From assembly GCA_903939555.1 (NCBI GenBank), contig CAJAHV010000288.1, forward strand, positions 1-15,907: 15,907 nucleotides of DNA. Reading direction: 5' to 3'. This document shows, piece by piece, positions 1 to 5,281 of the stretch. Below the pieces are notes generated by a model. It was not told the origin of the DNA and searched no databases. It was given only the letters and a program-made list of their open reading frames with translations. Made by a program: the position numbers and the translations under genes. The DNA comes from an uncultured Alphaproteobacteria bacterium (GTDB lineage: Bacteria; Pseudomonadota; Alphaproteobacteria; Sphingomonadales; Sphingomonadaceae). Every line of letters starts with the position of its first letter. The first letter of the stretch is position 1.

Positions 1-126
1 GGCCGCTTCGGCGTTGCCGAGGATGTCGCCAAGACGCTGGTGTTCCTCGCCAGCCCGGCGTCGGGCTTCACCACCGGCACCAATGTCGTGGTCGATGGTG
101 GCTACACCAAGCGCGTGCAGTTCTGA
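1..126 (+). CDS. Short-chain dehydrogenase/reductase, C-terminal end (partial)
   Basis: The window opens inside this gene; 41 codons and a TGA stop remain. The visible residues include GRFGVAEDVA, a hydrophobic VFLASP stretch and TGTNVVVDGGYT. This is the standard C-terminal pattern of classical SDRs (G-R-x-G-x-x-x-D-V-A, then F-L-A-S, then T-G-x-x-x-x-V-D-G-G), where the VDGG segment lies by the cofactor and substrate pocket and at the tetramer interface. It would be an NAD(P)(H)-dependent cytoplasmic oxidoreductase. The substrate cannot be judged because the catalytic Tyr-Lys and the Rossmann motif are outside the window. It converges on the Rieske oxygenase gene, with a hairpin cluster between. 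The family call is secure; the specific role is unknown. Confidence 0.88.
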   Translation, partial: GRFGVAEDVAKTLVFLASPASGFTTGTNVVVDGGYTKRVQF

Positions 127-135
127 CGCAAATTC

Positions 136-233
136 ACCTCTCCCCTTGCGGGAGAGGTCGAGAGGGGCGCGCGTGAACCCCTCTCCCGGCCCGGCTGCGC
201 CGTGTCCGACCTCCCCCGGCGGGGGGAGGTTTT
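136..233. terminator. Cluster of three hairpins between convergent genes (bidirectional terminator)
   Basis: Three perfect stem-loops lie in a row. First, ACCTCTCCC/GGGAGAGGT at 136-144 and 150-158 with a 5-nt loop. Second, GAGAGGGG/CCCCTCTC at 160-167 and 178-185 with a 10-nt loop. Third, ACCTCCCCC/GGGGGAGGT at 209-217 and 222-230 with a 4-nt loop, running into a TTTT at 230-233. The third has the form of an intrinsic terminator for the plus-strand SDR, and its T-run overlaps the TAA stop of the minus-strand Rieske gene (232-234). Such CCTCTCCC-type dyads are, to my knowledge, common between genes in sphingomonads. Termination itself is inferred from position and shape. Confidence 0.6.
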
Positions 234-1629
234 ACCCCAGATACTTGTCCAGCGTCTGGTGGAAATGCCGGATGCGGATTTCCTGATAATCGGCAAGGTT
301 GATCTGGCCGGTCTTCGACGCCTTGAGGCCCTGCTGCACGAACGGCAGATTGCCCATGTCCTGTTCGAACACCGATGCCAGCGTGCTCAACTCCGGCGCA
401 TCGGTCCATGGCTGGTCGGGGCCGAGCATGTGCAGCGGCACACCGCGCGGGATCGGCTGGCCCGGCGGTACCCGGGTCAGCACGCGCACTTCCATCAGGC
501 AGTGGTCGACATCCTGCGCAGGGCGGAAGCGATAGACGATATTGGGCATGAACCCCCCCCAGGGCGCGAAATTGGGGAAGACATTATAGACCAGCGCATC
601 GAGCAGTTCGGCGTCGGTGGCGTCGCTGTGATCATGGCCGAACAGCGTTGAATAATTCTCGCGCATCGCCTGCCCCAGCGCGTGCCGCGCCGTCACCCCC
701 TCGGGTACTGTCACGGCAAAGGCGTCGGCGCCTTCCTCATAGCTGTCGGCCGAGCGACCATTGAACTTGATGAACTGTTCGACGATCCATTGCTGCGGCT
801 TGTCGGTCGCGTCGATATGCGGCGACACCACGGCAAACGGCACCAGATTGACGTTCACATTGTCGCCCCAGGTCCAATAGCTGGCATTTTCATCGCCGGT
901 AAAGGGCAGGATCTGCGGATGGGTGACCAGCGTGTGCCAGCTTTCCATGAACGCTTCCATCACCACCTTCCAATTGGCGGGCACGACCTTGCCGACCCAG
1001 ACCGCCGTGGTGCATTGTTCGTGCTTCCAGCGGCTGAAATGTTCGGGCAGCGGCGCCAGATATTCGGCCAGCGGCGGCCCGCCGGGGTTCTCGCGCAGGA
1101 AGATATAGCCGCCCCAGCGCCCGACCTCGGCCTCGGGCAACACCATTTTCTCGTCTTTCAGATGCGGGAAGTCCCACCGGCAGGGGATTTCGTTCAGCGC
1201 ACCGGTCTTTTGCCAAGAAAAGCCGTGAAAGGGACAGGTGAAGACATCGGCATTGCCGTCCTCGGTCCGCAGCTTGCGGCCGCGATGCAAGCAGACATTG
1301 TGAAAGGCGCGCACCGAACCATCGGCCTGCCGCGAAACAAGATAGGAGCGCCCGGCGTTTTCATAGACGATGTAATCGCCGTCGTCGGGCAAATCCTCCT
1401 CACGCGCCGCGAACTGCCAGACATTGGGCCACATCTTCTCGGTCTCGAGCGCCGCGAATTCGGCGCTGGTATAGCGCGCTGTCGCCAGCGGTTCGGAGCC
1501 GCGATACTGATAACTTTCGTGCAACAGGAAGTCCGGCACCGGCCGCGCATCACTCTGCATCAGGTCGGTCCAGCTGATGCCGGGCGAACGCGCCGCGCCG
1601 GGCGGCAGCTTGGGATCGATGTCGGCCAT
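232..1629 (-). CDS. Rieske non-heme iron ring-hydroxylating oxygenase, alpha subunit
   Basis: A 465-residue oxygenase alpha subunit, a normal length for the family. The Rieske [2Fe-2S] site is CLHRG...CPFHG, with ligands C113, H115, C132 and H135. The C-terminal catalytic domain carries NWK at 219-221 and the mononuclear iron motif E229-x2-H232-x4-H237; D424 in FEQDMGNLPF is the likely third ligand. The bridging position is Glu rather than the usual Asp. Such enzymes use O2 and electrons from a reductase to hydroxylate or demethylate substrates in the cytoplasm; no reductase or ferredoxin gene is nearby. The ATG at 1629 is chosen because GGAG precedes it by a few bases and MADIDPKLPP begins a plausible N-terminus; the frame stays open upstream to 1740 without a better site. 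An 8-G tract (553-560) sits in the gene without breaking it. Substrate unknown. Confidence 0.93.
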   Translation of the reverse strand: MADIDPKLPPGAARSPGISWTDLMQSDARPVPDFLLHESYQYRGSEPLATARYTSAEFAALETEKMWPNVWQFAAREEDLPDDGDYIVYENAGRSYLVSRQADGSVRAFHNVCLHRGRKLRTEDGNADVFTCPFHGFSWQKTGALNEIPCRWDFPHLKDEKMVLPEAEVGRWGGYIFLRENPGGPPLAEYLAPLPEHFSRWKHEQCTTAVWVGKVVPANWKVVMEAFMESWHTLVTHPQILPFTGDENASYWTWGDNVNVNLVPFAVVSPHIDATDKPQQWIVEQFIKFNGRSADSYEEGADAFAVTVPEGVTARHALGQAMRENYSTLFGHDHSDATDAELLDALVYNVFPNFAPWGGFMPNIVYRFRPAQDVDHCLMEVRVLTRVPPGQPIPRGVPLHMLGPDQPWTDAPELSTLASVFEQDMGNLPFVQQGLKASKTGQINLADYQEIRIRHFHQTLDKYLG

Positions 1630-1754
1630 GGTCGATGCTCCTGTCTGGTTGCCCGCACAATGACGCGTCAACCATCGCGCGTCACCTTGGACAAAGCACA
1701 GGTTCCCCGACGCGCCGCTTGCGGCATGGTGACCCGACAAGCGGAGACACGCAG
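1630..1754. promoter_or_regulatory. Divergent control region with palindrome TGACGCGTCA
   Basis: This 125-bp gap separates the start codons of the Rieske gene (-) and an SDR (+), so both promoters must lie here or in the flanking codons. A perfect 10-bp palindrome TGACGCGTCA occupies 1661-1670. Its half, CGCGTCA, is repeated directly at 1678-1684, and GACGCG recurs inverted at 1709-1714. These could be operator half-sites for a regulator encoded elsewhere. I see no convincing -35/-10 pair. The shared control of the two genes is inference from layout. Confidence 0.4.
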
Positions 1755-2537
1755 ATGATATTGAAACTGGCAGGCAAGGTCGCGCTGATCACCGGCGGCA
1801 CCTCGGGAATCGGTGCCGGCACCGTGCGGCGGTTCGTCGCCGATGGCGCGCAAGTGGTGTTCACCGGCTCCAACGCCGCCGCCGCCGCGGCGCTGACCGC
1901 CGAAACCGGGGCGCATTTCATCGCGCACAGGGTCGAGGACGCCGCAGGCTGGGCACCGTTGCTGGCCGAAATCGCCGCGCGCCATGGCCGGCTCGATATC
2001 GCCTTTGCCAATGCCGGCATGGAAACCGGTGACGGCAGCGTCGAAAGTATCACGGTGGAAGCGTGGGAGGCTCTGCTGGCGGTCAATCTGACCGGCGTCA
2101 TGCTCACCGCCAAGGCAGCGGTCGCCGCGATGCGCGCCAATCCCGGCGGCGCGACCGGCTCGATCATCATCAATTCATCGATGAATGCCTATCGCCCGAT
2201 GGCCAATTACATCGCCTATTCGACCACCAAGGCCGCGCTTATCGCGCTCGGCAAATCGGTAGCGCTGCATTGCGCCAATGCCGGCACCCGCATCCGCTGC
2301 AACACCATCCACCCCGGCGTCGTCGAAACCGAAATGATCCGGGGCGTCATCGACCGTGCGCCGGACCCGGCCGCCGCCCGCGCCCAGTTCGAGGGCATGG
2401 CGCCGCTGCGCCGCATGGCCCAGGTCTCCGAAGTCGCCGCGCTGGTGGCCTTCCTGGCCAGCGACGAGGCAGCATTTGTTTCGGGGTCGGAATATGGCAT
2501 CGACGGCGCTTCGACCGCCGGGATGATGGGGGTTTAA
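1755..2537 (+). CDS. Classical short-chain dehydrogenase/reductase
   Basis: A 260-residue SDR of typical length. The cofactor motif is TGGTSGIG at 13-20, NAG follows at 86-88, and the catalytic set is complete: N111, S142, Y155 and K159 (in NSSMN and YSTTK). VSGSEYGIDGA near the C-terminus is the usual closing segment. It should oxidise an alcohol or reduce a ketone with NAD(P)(H) in the cytoplasm; the substrate is not evident. The ATG at 1755 is preceded by GGAG at a spacing of about 8. An upstream ATG at 1635 in frame would add 40 residues ahead of the Rossmann fold and would run through the divergent control region, so it was not used. Divergence from the Rieske gene suggests both may act on the same compound, for example dehydrogenating a hydroxylated product. 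Confidence 0.93.
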   Translation: MILKLAGKVALITGGTSGIGAGTVRRFVADGAQVVFTGSNAAAAAALTAETGAHFIAHRVEDAAGWAPLLAEIAARHGRLDIAFANAGMETGDGSVESITVEAWEALLAVNLTGVMLTAKAAVAAMRANPGGATGSIIINSSMNAYRPMANYIAYSTTKAALIALGKSVALHCANAGTRIRCNTIHPGVVETEMIRGVIDRAPDPAAARAQFEGMAPLRRMAQVSEVAALVAFLASDEAAFVSGSEYGIDGASTAGMMGV

Positions 2538-2539
2538 CC

Positions 2540-2570
2540 GCTCCCTCCTCCCCGCAAGGAGGGAGGGAGC
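2540..2570. terminator. Hairpin between convergent SDR genes
   Basis: Two alternative registers of a perfect 9-bp stem are possible. One is CTCCCTCCT (2541-2549) with AGGAGGGAG (2557-2565). The other is GCTCCCTCC (2540-2548) with GGAGGGAGC (2562-2570). It fills the 42-bp gap between the stops of the plus-strand and minus-strand SDRs, so it probably acts for both. There is no T-run. The CT-rich/GA-rich composition matches the hairpins at 136-230. Confidence 0.5.
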
Positions 2571-2579
2571 TGGCTCCGA

Positions 2580-3374
2580 CTATCCCAGCGCCGCCATCGC
2601 CTTGCCCACCGATGCGGCGATTTCGCCGGCATTGGGGTTGCGGCGCAGCGTCAGCCCGCCGTTGACCTGCAGATTTGCACCCGTCATGAAACATTCGTCG
2701 CTGGCAAGGAACACCGCTGCCGCCGCGATATCGTCCGACGTGCCGATACGGCCAAGCGGATAGGCATCGACAAAGGCATCGAACAGCCCGGGCACCTGGG
2801 CCGCCGCAGCATTCATCGGCGTGTCGGTCAACCCCGGCGAGATCGAATTGGCGCGGATACCGGCGCCGCCGAATTCATTGGCGACGCAGCGGATGACATG
2901 ATCGAAGCCCGCCTTGCTGCCCATATAGGCGGCATGGTCATTGAGCATGATCGTGGCCGTTGCCGAACTGATCTGGATGATCGAGCCGCCGCCGGTCATC
3001 GCCGGGATCACCGCCTGGGCGAACTGGAACGGCCCGGTGAACTGCAACGCGGTCATCGCCGCCAATTCCTCGGCGGTGGTTTCGAGGAACGGCTTCATCA
3101 GTCCCCAGCCGGTAGCGTTGACGGCAATCGACAGCGAACCGAAACGCGCGACGGTTGCCGCGACCAACGCCTTCAGATCGGCCGCAGAGGTGATGTCGCA
3201 CAACGTCCAGCCGGCACCGATCTCATCGGCAAAGCGCTGTAATTCGTCGCCCTTTCGGCCGGCGACCATCACATTGGCGCCTTCGTCGCGGAAGCGCCGG
3301 GCAATCACCTGCCCCATGTTGCCGGCTCCCGCCGCCCCCAACACGATTGCTACCTTGCCTGCCAGCCTGCCCAT
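2580..3374 (-). CDS. Short-chain dehydrogenase/reductase with variant cofactor and active-site motifs
   Basis: A 264-residue SDR. It keeps the catalytic S137, Y150 and K154 (YMGSK) and the TGANLQVNGG closing segment at 231-240. It departs from the classical pattern in three places. The glycine-rich loop reads GAAGAGNMG (13-21) with one residue more than TGxxxGxG. The usual NAG is NAT (86-88). The position normally held by the tetrad Asn is Q111 (LQFTG). AGR at 38-40, at the end of the second strand, would suit NADP(H), which is inference. The ATG at 3374 has an AGGGGAG ribosome site 6 bases upstream. It is the last gene of a minus-strand series beginning with the TonB-dependent receptor, 107 bp after a small exported protein, so it could share that transcript. 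Substrate unknown. Confidence 0.92.
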   Translation of the reverse strand: MGRLAGKVAIVLGAAGAGNMGQVIARRFRDEGANVMVAGRKGDELQRFADEIGAGWTLCDITSAADLKALVAATVARFGSLSIAVNATGWGLMKPFLETTAEELAAMTALQFTGPFQFAQAVIPAMTGGGSIIQISSATATIMLNDHAAYMGSKAGFDHVIRCVANEFGGAGIRANSISPGLTDTPMNAAAAQVPGLFDAFVDAYPLGRIGTSDDIAAAAVFLASDECFMTGANLQVNGGLTLRRNPNAGEIAASVGKAMAALG

Positions 3375-3481
3375 CCGTCGCTCCCCTGTTACTGTCTTCG
3401 ACCGATATTCGGCTCAGCCAGCCGCTTGCGCAACTGGTCCGAAGAACAGGGGGGCGATGCGGCGGCAGGCCGGTTTCGCGG

Positions 3482-3805
3482 CTATTTGCGGACGAGCGCT
3501 GCCAGATCGGTATCAATCTGCTTGAGCACGGTATCGGTCAATTGCTCGGCCGCGTAGGACTGGATGTCCCGCAGCGTCATGCCACGCGCCATTTCGATCT
3601 GCGGATTGGTGGTCAGGCCTGGCACATTCTTGTCGAGCACGGCCTTGGCGGCGGCATCATCGAGCAAGGTGCCGATGGCCGTGCTGGCCGACGAAAAGAC
3701 CACTGGCGCGGCGGCTGCGGCAGGCGCATCGCCAGCAGGCGCCGCCGGCTGGGCGAGGGCGGGCATGGCAGCAAGGGCCAGAACAAGAAGCAGGGCGGCA
3801 CGCAT
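3482..3805 (-). CDS. Small exported protein of unknown function
   Basis: A 107-residue protein. Residues 1-18 form a Sec-type signal peptide (MRAALLLVLALAAMPALA, then QP). An Ala/Pro-rich linker follows to about residue 34, and then a likely helical module with IGTLLDD, AAAKAVLDKNVPGL, TNPQIEMARGMTLRDIQ and a final LKQIDTDLAALVRK. The mature part has no cysteine and no enzyme motif that I recognise. The pattern of short helices with NPQI and RGMTL looks like a conserved module rather than a chance frame, and AGGAG lies 6 bases before the ATG. I believe similar short proteins occur in other sphingomonads but cannot name a family. It lies 135 bp downstream of the sulfatase on the same strand and would act in the periplasm, so an accessory role for that locus is possible but unproven. 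Confidence 0.75.
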   Translation of the reverse strand: MRAALLLVLALAAMPALAQPAAPAGDAPAAAAAPVVFSSASTAIGTLLDDAAAKAVLDKNVPGLTTNPQIEMARGMTLRDIQSYAAEQLTDTVLKQIDTDLAALVRK

Positions 3806-3847
3806 GATGATCTCCTGTTACCCGGTCGAACCGGAAAAGCCCGGCGC

Positions 3848-3880
3848 GGGATGCCGGTTTGCTACCATGGCCCGCATCCC
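3848..3880 (-). other. Inverted repeat between sulfatase and small exported protein
   Basis: GGGATGC (3848-3854) and GCATCCC (3874-3880) form a perfect 7-bp stem with a 19-nt loop in the 135-bp gap after the sulfatase stop. Read on the minus strand, it is followed about 9 bases later by a short TTTT. It could be a weak terminator or a processing site that separates expression of the sulfatase from the genes behind it. No clear promoter was found in this gap. Confidence 0.25.
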
Positions 3881-3940
3881 CGGTCATCCCCTGCCGGCAG
3901 CCATCAATGCGACTTCGCTACCGGCAGAACCCGAAACACT

Positions 3941-5278
3941 TCACGAGGCGGGTCCGCCCTCTGCAACCGGACGACTCGGCAGGACGGCTGGCAGCCGGGC
4001 GAACGGGTCGGTCTTCTGCTGGGAGATTGCGCCGAATTCCGCCCTTGCCGCATCGATGCGGGCCTGCAACCGGGCGACGACATCGGGGTGGCGGTCGGCG
4101 ACGCTGTAGCGCTCGCCCGGGTCGGCGCTGGTGTCGAACAACAGCCGGTAGCCCGATTTGTCCAGCGGGGCATAATAGGTCTGGTAATAAGCGCTGACCA
4201 GCAGCCGCCAATCCTGCGTCCGGATGGCAGCGATATCGGCATTGGCGAAAAACAACAGGCTATCATGGGGGGATTTGGCCTCGCCGGCGAGCAACGGTGC
4301 AATGTCCTTGCCGTCAAGCCCGGGCGGCAGCGACACGCCGGCTATGGTCGCCAGCGTCGGCAACAGGTCGATGTTCATGGCGATGCCGGCGGAATGGCTG
4401 CCGGGACGGATATGGCCCGGCCAGCGCGCCAATAGCGGCACCGCATAGCCACCCTCCAGCGTGCCGCCCTTGGCCCCGCGGCGATCGGCGGCGCTGCCTT
4501 CAAACCAGGGGCCATTATCGCTGGTGAAGATGATGATCGTGTCGCGGTCCTTGCCGGCCTTGCGGACGGCCTTCAGGATTTCACCGACTGTCCAGTCAAG
4601 CTCCTCGACGGCATCGCCATACAGGCCGGCAGCGGATTTGCCACGAAACGCCGGGCCGGGGCGCAGCGGCACATGCGGCGCGATCGCGGCGACGTACAGG
4701 AAAAACGGCTTGTCCGACGCCGTATTGATGACGGCGCGGGCCTCGCTGGCCATGTCGGCAGCGAAACGGCTCTGGTCGGTCGACGCGGCAATGACGGTCC
4801 GGTCGCGATAGAGCGGCAACGGGCTCATATCGTTGGAATAAGGCACGCCCCAGAAACTGTCGAAGCCATGCGCCGTCGGCCAGGCGGTATCGGCGGCGCC
4901 AAGATGCCATTTGCCCAGCATGGCAGTGCGATAGCCGCCGGCGCGCAGCACACCGGGCAAGGTCGGCGTCGCCGCCGGCAGGCCATAGGTCGTGTGGGGA
5001 TAGGCCACCCCGATCGCCAGCCCGGCACGGGCTGGATAGCAACCAGTGAGCAGGCCGGCGCGCGACGGCGTGCAGACATTGGCGCTGGCGAAGAAATTGT
5101 CGAGCCGGGCGCCGTCACGCGCCATGCGGTCGAGGTTGGGCGTACGGATGACGCGGTTGCCATAGGCGCCGATATCGCCGAGCCCCAGATCGTCCGCCAG
5201 AATGACGATGATATTCGGCGCCGCCCGCGCCGCCGTTGCGAAGCAGAACAACAGCAGCGAGAGCAACAGACGCAGCAT
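3941..5278 (-). CDS. Exported type I (formylglycine) sulfatase
   Basis: A 445-residue arylsulfatase-superfamily enzyme that hydrolyses sulfate esters. Residues 1-19 are a signal peptide ending ARA-AP. The mature protein opens with PNIIVILADD, where D29 and D30 bind the metal. The maturation motif is C69-T-P-S-R73-A-G-L-L-T-G79, so Cys69 is the residue converted to formylglycine. Other active-site residues are K123 and H125 (GKWHLG), H202 (PHVP), D254 and N255 (TSDNGPW) and K270. All the expected sulfatase residues are present. The start is 3 bases after the receptor stop (TGA-CCG-ATG) with only a weak ribosome site, which suggests translational coupling. No formylglycine-generating enzyme gene is in the window. 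Pairing with a TonB-dependent receptor, a GH3 enzyme and a sugar symporter points to a sulfated glycoside as substrate; the exact ester is unknown. Confidence 0.95.
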   Translation of the reverse strand: MLRLLLSLLLFCFATAARAAPNIIVILADDLGLGDIGAYGNRVIRTPNLDRMARDGARLDNFFASANVCTPSRAGLLTGCYPARAGLAIGVAYPHTTYGLPAATPTLPGVLRAGGYRTAMLGKWHLGAADTAWPTAHGFDSFWGVPYSNDMSPLPLYRDRTVIAASTDQSRFAADMASEARAVINTASDKPFFLYVAAIAPHVPLRPGPAFRGKSAAGLYGDAVEELDWTVGEILKAVRKAGKDRDTIIIFTSDNGPWFEGSAADRRGAKGGTLEGGYAVPLLARWPGHIRPGSHSAGIAMNIDLLPTLATIAGVSLPPGLDGKDIAPLLAGEAKSPHDSLLFFANADIAAIRTQDWRLLVSAYYQTYYAPLDKSGYRLLFDTSADPGERYSVADRHPDVVARLQARIDAARAEFGAISQQKTDPFARLPAVLPSRPVAEGGPAS

Positions 5279-5281
5279 CGG

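Noticed and set aside
1630..1740. Upstream start for the Rieske protein at 1740 (adds 37 residues)
   Set aside because: The extension covers the divergent control region, has no family similarity, and the ATG at 1629 has a good GGAG site.
682..1758. 358-residue open frame on the plus strand opposite the Rieske gene
   Set aside because: It lies antisense to a complete, motif-bearing gene; its translation has no recognisable domain and reflects high-GC codon bias.
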